A stretch of 58,965 bases of DNA from assembly GCA_019116885.1 (NCBI GenBank), contig DXAU01000039.1, forward strand, positions 1 through 58,965, written 5' to 3'. Under the pieces are notes generated by a model. That model searched no databases, was not told the origin of the DNA, and saw only the letters and a program-made list of their open reading frames with translations. Position 1 is the stretch's first letter, and each line of letters begins with the position of its first letter. Source of the stretch: Candidatus Mediterraneibacter pullistercoris (GTDB lineage Bacteria; Bacillota; Clostridia; Lachnospirales; Lachnospiraceae). The position numbers and the translations under genes were made by a program. Shown here piece by piece: positions 8,841 through 17,964 of the stretch.

Positions 8841-9791
8841 ATGGAGGACAGGATGCACGGCGCGCAGCAGGTAATAGAAGAAGTGGAGAAAGCAGTTGTA
8901 GGAAAACGGGACGTTCTTACAAAGATTATGACGGCGATTCTTGCAGGAGGACATATCTTAATCGAAGACATACCGGGAACGGGCAAGACAACGATGGCGC
9001 TTGGATTTTCAAGGGCGATGGGGCTTCAGGCAAGGAGGGTCCAGTTTACACCGGACGTTCTGCCGTCAGATCTGACAGGGTTTACAATCTATCAGAAAGA
9101 GACGGGGGAATTTGCCTACCAGCCAGGAGCGGTAATGTGTAATCTGCTGCTGGCCGACGAGATCAACCGGACGTCTCCCAAGACACAGTCGGCGCTCCTC
9201 GAGGTAATGGAAGAGCGGCAGGTGACCGTGGACGGCGTGACACGGCGGACGGGAGATCCGTTCATTGTGATTGCCACGGAGAATCCGGCGGGATCAGCGG
9301 GCACCCAGCTTCTTCCGGAGTCCCAGCTGGACCGTTTCATGATCTGCGTAAGCATGGGGTACCCTACGGTGGAAGAGGAGATGGAGATCCTTCGCAGAAG
9401 CCAGGAAGAAGGCCGGTCTGCGGGAATCCGTCCGGTGCTGGACGCTTCGGCTCTGCGGGAAATGATACATGAGGCGCGGGAAATCTATATACATGAGCGT
9501 GTCTGCCGTTATATCGCAGAGCTGGCGAAGTCCTCCCGCGAAAATGAATGGACAGAACTGGGGCTGAGCCCTAGAGGTGCAGTGGCTCTGACGGCTATGG
9601 CAAAAGCGTGCGCCTATCTGAAAGGCCGCGCCTATGTGATCCCGTCGGATGCGGAGGAAGTCTTCCCCTGCGTGGCATCCCACAGGATTCTGCTGAATAT
9701 GAAGGCAAAAGCAGGCCGCATAAAAGTAGCGGAAGTCATCCGGCAGATTCTTGAGAATACGGAGAAACCGGCGCTGAAAACAAGGCGGTAG
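8841..9791 (+). CDS. MoxR-family AAA+ ATPase
   Basis: A 316-residue MoxR-type AAA+ chaperone. Walker A is IEDIPGTGKTTMA (about residues 41-53), Walker B LLADEINRTSPKTQSALLE (about 103-121), sensor 1 ATENPAG, followed by the AAA lid domain. MoxR proteins act with DUF58 (VWA-like) partners in maturation or assembly of other proteins. It begins 40 bases after araB and is followed by its DUF58 partner after 4 bases and then a membrane transglutaminase, the conserved three-gene cluster. The detailed substrate of the system is unknown. Confidence 0.94.
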   Translation: MEDRMHGAQQVIEEVEKAVVGKRDVLTKIMTAILAGGHILIEDIPGTGKTTMALGFSRAMGLQARRVQFTPDVLPSDLTGFTIYQKETGEFAYQPGAVMCNLLLADEINRTSPKTQSALLEVMEERQVTVDGVTRRTGDPFIVIATENPAGSAGTQLLPESQLDRFMICVSMGYPTVEEEMEILRRSQEEGRSAGIRPVLDASALREMIHEAREIYIHERVCRYIAELAKSSRENEWTELGLSPRGAVALTAMAKACAYLKGRAYVIPSDAEEVFPCVASHRILLNMKAKAGRIKVAEVIRQILENTEKPALKTRR

Positions 9792-9795
9792 CAAG

Positions 9796-10851
9796 ATGGT
9801 AAGAAGGTCGGCTGGGTATCTGTCAGTGCTTCTTTTTACGGGATACCTGTATTTTATGTATGATGAGGCGGTTCTTTCCGGCATACTGGTATTTCTGCTT
9901 CTCTATCCGGCTGTCTCGGGAGTTTATCTTGCGGCAGCAGGCGGGAAAGTGGTTCCGGATCTGGAGCGAGTGCCGCCCATGGGCGAAAAAGGGAAAAAGA
10001 TCCGGGCCGGAGTCTCTGTAAAAAACCGCGGTGCACACATGAGCATCCGGTATGAGCTGGCAGTACGGATCAGAGACAGCAGCGGAAGGAAGTGCGGAAA
10101 GCAATGGTTCCGCGGTGTGCTGCACCCGAAAGAGACGGAAACGGTATGGCTGGCGTTTGATATAAAATACTGCGGCGCGGTGCATGTCTGCATCGACCGT
10201 GTGAGGGTGTATGACTTTCTTGGAATATTTTACAGAAGTGTAAAATGCAGGCGCAGGGCACAGGTCAAGGTGATGCCGGAATTTAAGCTCATGCCGCTGG
10301 AGATCACGCGGAGGACCAGGGAATTCCAGGCAGATGCGCAGGAGTTTTCGCAGGAAAGGAGGGGCGATGACCCGTCCGAGATCTACCAGGTCAGGGAGTA
10401 CAGGGAACGAGATCCGCTTAAGGACATCCACTGGAAACTGAGTGCGAGAGAAGAAAAACTTATGGTGAAAGAGCGCGGTTTCCCCCTTGGATGTGTGGTG
10501 CTTATGTACATTGACTGCGGGACGGCAAAACGTCCGGCAGCAGAATTTTCAAAAATGCTGGAGGCTGCAGCTTCCCTTGCAATCACGCTTGTTTCGCAAA
10601 AATGCACCCATATGGCGGCATGGTATGAAGAGAAAAATGAAAGAATTGTCAGATGGCGTATTTCCGACGAGGAGAGCGCCTGCAGCATGATCTGGGACCT
10701 GATGGAAATACAGCCGTATCACGACGCGCGGAAGGCGGAGGTGTGCCGCAGCGATGCGTTTCGCGGCCAGGAATTTGCCGCTGTCGTGACAATTGACGGA
10801 AACGGCGGGATGAAAAAGGACGGAGAGGCATTTGACTATCTGAGATTATGA
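9796..10851 (+). CDS. DUF58 domain protein, MoxR partner
   Basis: A 351-residue protein with two N-terminal hydrophobic segments (about residues 8-50) and a cytoplasmic DUF58 domain. The diagnostic stretch is SEIYQVREYRERDPLKDIHWKLSAR (about residues 195-219). DUF58 proteins resemble von Willebrand A folds and pair with MoxR ATPases. It starts 4 bases after the moxR-like stop and ends 19 bases before the transglutaminase gene, so all three are one transcript. No secretion signal; it is likely membrane-anchored facing the cytoplasm. Confidence 0.92.
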   Translation: MVRRSAGYLSVLLFTGYLYFMYDEAVLSGILVFLLLYPAVSGVYLAAAGGKVVPDLERVPPMGEKGKKIRAGVSVKNRGAHMSIRYELAVRIRDSSGRKCGKQWFRGVLHPKETETVWLAFDIKYCGAVHVCIDRVRVYDFLGIFYRSVKCRRRAQVKVMPEFKLMPLEITRRTREFQADAQEFSQERRGDDPSEIYQVREYRERDPLKDIHWKLSAREEKLMVKERGFPLGCVVLMYIDCGTAKRPAAEFSKMLEAAASLAITLVSQKCTHMAAWYEEKNERIVRWRISDEESACSMIWDLMEIQPYHDARKAEVCRSDAFRGQEFAAVVTIDGNGGMKKDGEAFDYLRL

Positions 10852-10870
10852 TGTTCAGGGAGCAGAGACA

Positions 10871-12904
10871 ATGAGGATCAGGAATTCGGGCATAAAAATA
10901 TACCGGACAGATTCAAAAGAGACGAGAAGAGGCAGGAAAAGTCGGTCTCTTTTTGCCCTCCGGACAGTGACTCTGTATGTGCTTATGATCCTGTGGTGGA
11001 ATGCATTTCTGGAAGTATTCTATATGCCCTTTGATAAAGTATGGCTGTATGGCGGTATTGCCGCTGCGGTACTGATTCTGGAAACCGCAGTCGGCAAGTT
11101 CGGCGGGAAAGCTGTTCCGGCAGTTTTTGCCGCAGCGGCAGTTCTCCTCTGGTATGTCAGAGACATGATATGGGAACTCTGTGACTGGACCGTACAGAAT
11201 TATGACACGCTGTTTTCCATCCAGCCCGCCGGGAGGCCGGAGTTCAGCTATGCGGCGGTACTGGCGTGCGTGCCTGTCCTGCTGATCCTGATTTTCGTGC
11301 AGAGGAGCGGCAAAGGCAAAGGGCTGGCAGGACTGATTATATGCGCTCCGTTTCTTGCAGCGGCGTGCGCGGGATATTTTCAGGGGATGCGGACATCCTG
11401 GTTTCTGCTCATGGGCGGAGCGGCGTACTTTGCCGGAGCGGTATCCGGCGCGGGGAGAGCAGGGAAAGGCATATTTCTGTGGAAACATGCCGTAGTTACG
11501 GTGGCGGTGTGTGGAGCGCTGGCATTTCTCGCCTCCCAGGCGGGCCGTCTTCTGGACGTCGGGAGAGCCTCGGAGGACAGCTATTATTTTCAGGTGAGAG
11601 GAGTGCTTACGTCAGAAGTGGTCGGGGGAATCCGGGATCTGCTGACGGAAACATCCAGGGAAGAACTGACGGAGCCGGCGGAAAGTACGCAGAATGAAGA
11701 GCCGGCGGAGAGCCAGGACTTACAGGCGCAGGAGGAGCAGGAGTGGGAAGAACCGATAAACAGCGGTCTGGAGCAGGGCGAATCAGCGGACGCTGATCTG
11801 GGACGCATCTCCCGATTCGAGCCTTCTTTGCAGACAGAGAGCCTGACACTGGATGAGAAGCCGGAAGGGACGGTGTATTATGCAGAAAGCTGGGGGATGG
11901 CGTATTCAGACAACAGATGGGAACTGGTTTCTGCAGAGGCTTCTGACTATGACGAACTGGTCATGCGTGAGATGTGCAGGACGTATCCGGATGAAATACA
12001 GGATACACTTGCAGACCTCTGCGGCGGGCAGACGGACAGGAGTCTGGAGGATGTAAGTACAATAATCAGCAGGGTGCTTAACCGGCGGGCAGTCTACGAT
12101 ACCAATCCGGGAGCCCCGCCGGAAGGAGAGGAATTTCTGCATTACTTTCTCTTTGAGAACCACAGAGGCTTCTGCGTGCATTTTGCCACTGCCGCCGCAC
12201 TGATGTACCGCTATTTCGGGTATGAGGCGAGGTATGTGGAAGGCTACGCCATTCCGGCGTCTGCTTTCAGCCCTGTATATCAGGCGGAAAACGGGGAGGA
12301 GAGACAGTATGAGGCTCAGATTACCGGAGAAATGGGACACGCATGGTGTCAGGTGTACGATGAGCAGACCGGGGAGTGGATCGTCATGGAGCACACTCCG
12401 CCTGCACCAGAGAACAGTGACGCGCGGCCGCCGGCGGCAAGCTCGGATTATGAAGAGTCAATTGGTGAGAAAATCGTGTATGAGATCCTTCCGGTTCTGA
12501 TCCGGGGCGGACTGATTGTCCTGCTGTGCGCGGCTCTTTTCTTCGTCCAGGCAGCAGTACGCACCGCACGGCGGGAATACTGTTTCCGAAAGCAGAAAGA
12601 CGGAGAAGGAATCCGCCGGATGTATGAGGCTGTCGTCCGGACGGCGGGCTTTCAGGGGGTGAAGATCAGAGAGCCGCTGGACGAAAGCACAGTGGAAACC
12701 CTGTATCTGAAATATCCGGAACTGGAAGAAAGGGAGTGGAAACAGTTGTATGAATGTGTAATGGAAGGTCTGTTCTATCACCCTGGAAATGAAAAAGAAG
12801 ACTGGGAAAAGACGAGGAAATTCTATGCAAGGTTCCGGAAAGCTGCCTGCGGACAGATGAGTCCGTGGCAGAAGTGGCAGTTCCGGTATATATATTGCCT
12901 GTAA
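10871..12904 (+). CDS. Membrane transglutaminase-like protein (TgpA type)
   Basis: A 677-residue membrane protein with a block of N-terminal transmembrane helices (about residues 25-235), an acidic linker rich in E, S and Q (about 265-315), a transglutaminase-core domain (about 380-530), a further membrane helix (about 540-560) and a cytoplasmic tail. The catalytic Cys is in HRGFCVHFATAAALMYR and the His in GHAWCQVYDEQTGEW; the third position is Glu (VMEHTPP), as in related proteins. The family is linked to MoxR/DUF58 pairs and presumably acts on cell-surface proteins. Target unknown. It converges on aroA with a gap of only 29 bases and no evident terminator. Confidence 0.9.
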   Translation: MRIRNSGIKIYRTDSKETRRGRKSRSLFALRTVTLYVLMILWWNAFLEVFYMPFDKVWLYGGIAAAVLILETAVGKFGGKAVPAVFAAAAVLLWYVRDMIWELCDWTVQNYDTLFSIQPAGRPEFSYAAVLACVPVLLILIFVQRSGKGKGLAGLIICAPFLAAACAGYFQGMRTSWFLLMGGAAYFAGAVSGAGRAGKGIFLWKHAVVTVAVCGALAFLASQAGRLLDVGRASEDSYYFQVRGVLTSEVVGGIRDLLTETSREELTEPAESTQNEEPAESQDLQAQEEQEWEEPINSGLEQGESADADLGRISRFEPSLQTESLTLDEKPEGTVYYAESWGMAYSDNRWELVSAEASDYDELVMREMCRTYPDEIQDTLADLCGGQTDRSLEDVSTIISRVLNRRAVYDTNPGAPPEGEEFLHYFLFENHRGFCVHFATAAALMYRYFGYEARYVEGYAIPASAFSPVYQAENGEERQYEAQITGEMGHAWCQVYDEQTGEWIVMEHTPPAPENSDARPPAASSDYEESIGEKIVYEILPVLIRGGLIVLLCAALFFVQAAVRTARREYCFRKQKDGEGIRRMYEAVVRTAGFQGVKIREPLDESTVETLYLKYPELEEREWKQLYECVMEGLFYHPGNEKEDWEKTRKFYARFRKAACGQMSPWQKWQFRYIYCL

Positions 12905-12933
12905 ATGCGGTCTTTTGGCAGGTGGAATACATG

Positions 12934-14223
12934 TTAGAGCAGGTCTTCAAATGTATCGTAGAACTCCGGATACGACACATCGACGCATTTGCTGTCCAGT
13001 ATTTTTGTATTTCCCTCAGCCACCAGTGCAGCGATACTGAACGCCATGGCGATGCGGTGGTCGAGCAGTGTGTGGATTGAGGTGCCTCTTAGTTTTCCGC
13101 CGCTGATAATCATGCCGTCCGGAGTCGGCGTTACATTGCATCCCATTGATTTCAGATTATCGCATATTGTCTCGATGCGGTCCGTCTCTTTGACTTTCAG
13201 TTCAGCCGCGTCTTTGATGACCGTCGTCCCCTCGGCGACAGCGGCCATGACCGCGATCACCGGTATCTCGTCGATGAGTGTCGGGATGATATCGCCCTGA
13301 ATGGTGACGCCATGGAGCCTGCTTGTGCGGACGAGGATGTCGGCGATCTTCTCTCCGCCCTGGACGCGCTCGTTGAGAAGGGTGATGTCTCCGCCCATGT
13401 CCTCGCATACTTTCAGGATGCCGGCGCGGGTCGGATTGATGCCGACATTTTCGATCATTATTTCAGAGTCAGGGACGATGAGTCCTGCTGCGATAAAGTA
13501 GGCGGCGGAGGAAATGTCGCCTGGCACAGTGATTTTCTGGCCGTACAGTTCTTTGCAGGGGGATATGCTGGCAGTGGCTTTTGAGTTGTCAAGATCATGT
13601 GTGGACCGGATATCGGCACCGAATTCTTTCAGCATGAGTTCTGTATGATTTCTGGAAAGCGACGGCTCGGTGACAGACGTCTCCTGGTCAGCGTACAGTC
13701 CGGCGAGCAGGAGACAGGATTTTACCTGTGCGGAAGCAACGGGAGAGTCATAGTGGATTCCATGCAGACTGCCGGGAGCAATGTACAGCGGAGCACATCC
13801 GTTGCGCAGGATGCTGGATATATTTGCGCCCATCTGTGTCAGAGGCTCGATGATCCGGTTCATCGGGCGGGAATTCAAAGAGCGGTCGCCCGATATCTTG
13901 GAATCAAAAGGCTGGCCTGCCAGGATACCTGAGATCAGACGGGTCGTAGTGCCGCTGTTTCCCGCGTCCAGAATCTCAGACGGGGCCGACAGACCGTGGA
14001 GCCCTTTGCCATGTACAAGAACTGTGGAGCCGTTCTTTTCGATCTCGATTCCGAGAGTGCCAAAGCAGCGGATCGTTGCCAGACAGTCCGCTCCTTCTAA
14101 AAAATTGTGTATCTCCGTTATGCCTTGGGCTATTGATCCGAACATCACACAGCGGTGTGAGATGGATTTATCCCCGGGCACGGTGATCTTTCCTTTTAAT
14201 CCTGTGATACTGCATAATTCCAT
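12934..14223 (-). CDS. aroA: 3-Phosphoshikimate 1-carboxyvinyltransferase (EPSP synthase)
   Basis: The sixth enzyme of the shikimate pathway; it joins PEP to shikimate 3-phosphate. 429 residues with the signature GKITVPGDKSISHRCVMFGSIA near the N-terminus, LDAGNSGTTTRLISGILAGQPF (PEP-site loop), GDRSLNSRPM, and KVKETDRIETI plus DHRIAMAFSIAALVAEG near the C-terminus. An ATG at 14241 is in frame, but AAAGGAC lies 9 bases before ATG 14223, and the protein then begins MELCSITGLKGK as expected. It is 32 bases downstream of tyrA on the same strand, forming an aromatic amino acid pair. Confidence 0.95.
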   Translation of the reverse strand: MELCSITGLKGKITVPGDKSISHRCVMFGSIAQGITEIHNFLEGADCLATIRCFGTLGIEIEKNGSTVLVHGKGLHGLSAPSEILDAGNSGTTTRLISGILAGQPFDSKISGDRSLNSRPMNRIIEPLTQMGANISSILRNGCAPLYIAPGSLHGIHYDSPVASAQVKSCLLLAGLYADQETSVTEPSLSRNHTELMLKEFGADIRSTHDLDNSKATASISPCKELYGQKITVPGDISSAAYFIAAGLIVPDSEIMIENVGINPTRAGILKVCEDMGGDITLLNERVQGGEKIADILVRTSRLHGVTIQGDIIPTLIDEIPVIAVMAAVAEGTTVIKDAAELKVKETDRIETICDNLKSMGCNVTPTPDGMIISGGKLRGTSIHTLLDHRIAMAFSIAALVAEGNTKILDSKCVDVSYPEFYDTFEDLL

Positions 14224-14255
14224 AAGTAGTTGTCCTTTCATTTATCTATCTGTAA

Positions 14256-15353
14256 TCAGGTCTCATAGACGATATAGCGGTATTTCTGCAGAAGCTGCGC
14301 TGCTTTCGCAGAGGAAGCCTCGTCGTAGAACTCAATCCGCAGCACACCTTCTTCAAATTCCCTGTTGTGTATGATTCCGATATTTTTGATATTGATGTGA
14401 TTGCTTGCAAGGATAGTCGCAATTGTCGCGATTCCGCCGGCCTCATCGATGATGTCGCAGTAGACGGCAAACTGTTTCTTGATCGGCCCTGCGGAGCTGT
14501 TCGGCATAGAGTTCCGGTAATCGCGGGAAGTCTCGAACAGAGAATACAGTTCGCTTTCATTTCCGGCATCCACCGAAGCCTTTGTCTGTACGAGCGCCTC
14601 GATATACTCTCCAAGGATGCGGGAGATATTTGCACGGTTCTTCAGGCAGATCTGCTGCCACATCACAGGTGAGGAAGACGCGATCCTTGTGATATCTTTA
14701 AATCCTCCCGCAGCCAGCGCTTTCATCAGTTCGTCTTCTGTGTCGTGATCGCGCACATAGTTTACAAGTGTTGAGGCGATGATATGCGGAAGGTGGCTGA
14801 TGGTTCCCGTGACACAGTCGTGTTCTTTATAGTCCAGCACGATCGGGATCGCTTTCAGAGAAGCGATGAGATCCTGGAACTCCTGCGTCTTGTCACAGGA
14901 TACTTTTTCTGTGGGAGTCAGGACGTAGTAAGCGTTTTCGATCAGGTGCGCCCTGGAATTGGAGAATCCGCTTTTCTCGGAGCCGGCCATAGGATGTCCG
15001 CCGATAAAATTCTCCTCCATGCCAAGGGATGCGATTTCCTCGTGAATGGAAGTCTTCACGCTGCCTACATCTGTCAGGATGCAGTCCGGATGAAGAAACT
15101 CCTTTAACTGCGATAAATAGGCGGTGTTGCAGGATACAGGAGCGCACAGGAAGATATAGCGGCACTCTCTGAAATTGTCGTCAATGGAAGAGCATGCTGT
15201 GTGTATGATATCCTCCTGTACGGCGAGGGCCAGCGTCTCCCGGTTTTTGTCAAATGCAATAATCTCAAAGCCGGGGTAATATTTGCGCAGAGCCTTTGCG
15301 ACAGAGCCGCCGATCAGCCCCAGCCCGATAAATCCGATCCTGGTAGAAGCCAT
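14256..15353 (-). CDS. tyrA: Prephenate dehydrogenase with C-terminal ACT domain
   Basis: Oxidises prephenate to 4-hydroxyphenylpyruvate on the tyrosine branch. 365 residues: Rossmann motif IGFIGLGLIGGSVAKAL (about residues 5-21), catalytic region GGHPMAGSEKSGF, a helical dimerisation domain, and a C-terminal ACT domain (about 295-365; DEAGGIATIATILASNHINIKNIGIIHN) that normally gives tyrosine feedback. The open frame extends to 15521, but AAAGGAAAT before ATG 15353 and the immediate Rossmann start fix the N-terminus. It is first in the tyrA-aroA pair. Confidence 0.95.
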   Translation of the reverse strand: MASTRIGFIGLGLIGGSVAKALRKYYPGFEIIAFDKNRETLALAVQEDIIHTACSSIDDNFRECRYIFLCAPVSCNTAYLSQLKEFLHPDCILTDVGSVKTSIHEEIASLGMEENFIGGHPMAGSEKSGFSNSRAHLIENAYYVLTPTEKVSCDKTQEFQDLIASLKAIPIVLDYKEHDCVTGTISHLPHIIASTLVNYVRDHDTEDELMKALAAGGFKDITRIASSSPVMWQQICLKNRANISRILGEYIEALVQTKASVDAGNESELYSLFETSRDYRNSMPNSSAGPIKKQFAVYCDIIDEAGGIATIATILASNHINIKNIGIIHNREFEEGVLRIEFYDEASSAKAAQLLQKYRYIVYET

Positions 15354-15415
15354 GATAAGGTGATTTCCTTTCGTTTTAAATCGTAAGAAACAGAATGTTC
15401 CGTGTATACAGAGAT

Positions 15416-15444
15416 ATCTTAGCACTTTACAGCACAAAAGTAAA
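15416..15444 (-). promoter_or_regulatory. Possible promoter of tyrA-aroA
   Basis: On the minus strand TTTACT (15444-15439), 17 bp, TAAGAT (15421-15416), 63 bp before the tyrA start. Imperfect boxes but correct spacing. Confidence 0.4.
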
Positions 15445-15459
15445 CTGAAATAGTCTGCT

Positions 15460-15503
15460 TCAGGCTCCCTGCGCCAGGGCTGCTTATGCGTCAGGGAGTC
15501 TGA
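15460..15503. repeat. Imperfect 12-13 bp inverted repeat between tyrA and the EF-G paralogue
   Basis: TCAGGCTCCCTG and CAGGGAGTCTGA enclose a GC-rich 20-base centre. There is no T-tract on either strand, so it is not an ordinary terminator. It lies upstream of the tyrA promoter candidate and between the two divergent promoters. Confidence 0.55.
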
Positions 15504-15550
15504 ACCGTACCAGTACGCCAAATAATATATGTGAAAAATGAATAAAATAG

Positions 15551-15579
15551 TTGTAATTACACTGTGATTTTAGTACAAT
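15551..15579 (+). promoter_or_regulatory. Sigma-A promoter for the EF-G paralogue
   Basis: TTGTAA (15551-15556), 17 bp, TACAAT (15574-15579), 70 bp before the start codon. An AAGGAGG site lies just before the ATG. Confidence 0.7.
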
Positions 15580-15648
15580 ATATCCATGATGAGCTTACCT
15601 GACTGAAAATAAGGTGGGCAGAATAACTACATACAAGGAGGCAGCAGC

Positions 15649-17724
15649 ATGAAGGTTTACAGAACGGATGAAATAAGAAACGTGGTATTGCTCGGACACG
15701 GTGGAAGCGGAAAGACAAGTCTTGTCGAGGCAATGCTGTATGTATCGGGAGCGTCAAGCCGTATGGGTAAAGTTTCAGATGCCAGTACGGTGAGTGATTT
15801 TGATAAAGAGGAGCAGAAACGCGGATTTTCGATCAGCACGAGCCTGATCCCGATCGAGTGGGAGAAAGCAAAGATCAACATCCTTGACACGCCGGGATAT
15901 TTCGACTTTGTCGGAGAGGTGGAGGAAGCGGTCAGCGCAGCGGACGCGGCAGTCATCGTAGTATCCGGAAAAGCAGGAGTTCAGGTAGGGACTGAGAAAG
16001 CATGGGAGCTGTGCGACAAATATAACCTTCCAAGGATGGTCTATGTGACAGAGATGGATGTGGACGACGCAAGTTTCCGCCAGGTTGTTGAGGATCTGAC
16101 AGAGCGCTATGGCAAGAAGATCGCGCCGCATTTCCAGCCGATCCGCGAGAATGAGAAACTGGTCGGGTACATCAATGTCATCAAAAACGCCGGGCGCAGA
16201 TACACAGGGATCGGCCAGAGGGAAGAGTGCGAGATCCCGGATTACTGTAAGCCGAATCTTGAGATCTTAAGAGATTCCCTGATGGAAGCTGTCGCTGAGA
16301 CGAGCGAGGAATTCATGGAGCGCTATTTCAACGGCGAGGAGTTCTCCATCGAGGAGATCCGCGCAGCTATGCGTACAGAGGTTATGGGCGGGGATATCGT
16401 TCCGGTAGCCATGGGATCCAACGTACAGGCCCAGGGCGTAGCGAACCTCCTTTCCGATATCGTGAGATTTTTCCCGAGTCCGGACAAGAGAACATGCGCG
16501 GGCATCAACCGTACGACGAACGACATCTTTGAAGCAAATTATGACTTCTCAAAGGCAAAGACAGCATATGTGTTCAAGACGATGGTAGATCCATTTATCG
16601 GAAAATACTCGTTTATCAAGGTGTGCTCCGGCGTTTTAAGAGGAGATGATGTTCTCTACAATGCAGACACGGAGTCCGAGGAGAAACCGGGCAAACTCTA
16701 TACGATGTGCGGCAACAAGCCTTCGGAGGTGTCCGAGCTCTTTGCGGGCGATATCGGAGCCATAGCAAAGCTTACAAATACGCGCACAGGGGATACGCTG
16801 TCAACGAAAGCAAACCAGGTTACGTATGCGAAGACAGACTACTCCGTACCTTATACATATATGAGATACCGTGTGAAGAATAAAGGCGATGAGGACAAAG
16901 TATCACAGGCTCTTGCCAAGATGACGGCAGAGGACGTGACGCTTCGCTCAGTCAACGACAGCGAGAACAGACAGACCCTTCTCTACGGCATGGGAGATCA
17001 GCATCTGGAGATCGCAGCGAGCAAACTGGCAGCCAGATACAAGGTGGATATCCTGCTGGAGACTCCGAAAGTGGCGTTCCGCGAGACGATCCGGAAGAAT
17101 TCGGATGTGGATATGAAGTATAAGAAACAGACCGGCGGCCACGGACAGTACGGACATGTCAAGATGAAGTTCGAGCCGTCGGGAGATCTGGATACCCCAT
17201 TTGTATTTGAGGAGTGCGTAGTCGGAGGAGCGGTTCCGAAGAACTACTTCCCGGCAGTGGAAAAAGGCCTTCAGGAGTCAGTCGTCAAAGGACCTCTTGC
17301 CGGATATCCGGTAGTCGGCGTGAAAGCTACACTCTACGATGGATCTTATCATCCGGTGGATTCCTCAGAGATGGCTTTCAAGACAGCTACGGCTCAGGCG
17401 TTTAAGAAAGGATTCATGGAGGCGTCGCCGGTACTGCTCGAGCCGATTGCTTCTGTGAAAGTCACTGTGCCTGACGATTATACAGGAGATGTCATGGGCG
17501 ATCTGAACAAGAGGAGGGGACGGGTGCTCGGAATGACTCCTGTCCCAGGAGGAAAGCAGATTGTCGAGGCAGATATCCCGATGACAGGCCTGTTCGGATA
17601 TTGTACGGCTCTGCGGTCCATGACAGGCGGACGCGGCACATATTCCTATGAATTTGCGAGATATGAGCAGGCTCCGTCAGACGTTCAGGAGAAAGAGATC
17701 GCTGCAAGAGCATCAGAAGAATAG
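15649..17724 (+). CDS. EF-G-like translational GTPase paralogue with altered G4 motif
   Basis: A 691-residue five-domain elongation factor G homologue. G1 is GHGGSGKTS (residues 16-24) and G3 DTPGYFDF (about 84-91). The G4 motif, NKxD in canonical EF-G, reads TEMD (YVTEMDVDD, about residue 130), so the guanine-recognising Asn and the Lys are both lost. Domain IV (TGGHGQYGHVKMKFEP) and the domain V glycine-rich region are intact. It is monocistronic, with its own promoter and terminator and away from any str operon, so it is not the housekeeping fusA. It is probably a specialised factor in translocation, recycling or stress. GTP use by this protein needs testing. Confidence 0.88.
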   Translation: MKVYRTDEIRNVVLLGHGGSGKTSLVEAMLYVSGASSRMGKVSDASTVSDFDKEEQKRGFSISTSLIPIEWEKAKINILDTPGYFDFVGEVEEAVSAADAAVIVVSGKAGVQVGTEKAWELCDKYNLPRMVYVTEMDVDDASFRQVVEDLTERYGKKIAPHFQPIRENEKLVGYINVIKNAGRRYTGIGQREECEIPDYCKPNLEILRDSLMEAVAETSEEFMERYFNGEEFSIEEIRAAMRTEVMGGDIVPVAMGSNVQAQGVANLLSDIVRFFPSPDKRTCAGINRTTNDIFEANYDFSKAKTAYVFKTMVDPFIGKYSFIKVCSGVLRGDDVLYNADTESEEKPGKLYTMCGNKPSEVSELFAGDIGAIAKLTNTRTGDTLSTKANQVTYAKTDYSVPYTYMRYRVKNKGDEDKVSQALAKMTAEDVTLRSVNDSENRQTLLYGMGDQHLEIAASKLAARYKVDILLETPKVAFRETIRKNSDVDMKYKKQTGGHGQYGHVKMKFEPSGDLDTPFVFEECVVGGAVPKNYFPAVEKGLQESVVKGPLAGYPVVGVKATLYDGSYHPVDSSEMAFKTATAQAFKKGFMEASPVLLEPIASVKVTVPDDYTGDVMGDLNKRRGRVLGMTPVPGGKQIVEADIPMTGLFGYCTALRSMTGGRGTYSYEFARYEQAPSDVQEKEIAARASEE

Positions 17725-17769
17725 GGGCGGGACCAGAGTTCTGCGGCAGAGAACGGATGAAATGACACG

Positions 17770-17813
17770 AGGAGATATGAGATCAGAGAAGGATGATCTC
17801 ATGTCTCCTTTTT
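17770..17813 (+). terminator. Terminator of the EF-G paralogue
   Basis: A 16-bp stem, AGGAGATATGAGATCA (17770-17785) with TGATCTCATGTCTCCT (17794-17809), followed by TTTTT. Confidence 0.92.
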
Positions 17814-17858
17814 CAGTGTGAGCTGCCATAATTTTATGCCAAGAAAGCGTTAAGATTG

Positions 17859-17887
17859 TTGTACTTTATAATTAAAGGTGCTATAAT
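17859..17887 (+). promoter_or_regulatory. Promoter of the trk operon
   Basis: TTGTAC (17859-17864), 17 bp, perfect TATAAT (17882-17887), 78 bp upstream of trkA. Confidence 0.7.
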
Positions 17888-17964
17888 TTTTCTGCTATGT
17901 CAACACAGGAATTAGTGCCGCAGTATATAGACACTAAAATACGGACTTAACAGAGGGAAAAAGA

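Noticed and set aside
15354-15648. T-box or other riboswitch in the tyrA leader, suggested by CTGGTACGG on the minus strand
   Set aside because: The motif does not match the T-box consensus, there is no terminator before tyrA, and the space upstream is too short for stem I.
17814-17964. c-di-AMP (ydaO-type) riboswitch before trkA
   Set aside because: The region is too short and lacks the conserved core; a plain promoter accounts for it.
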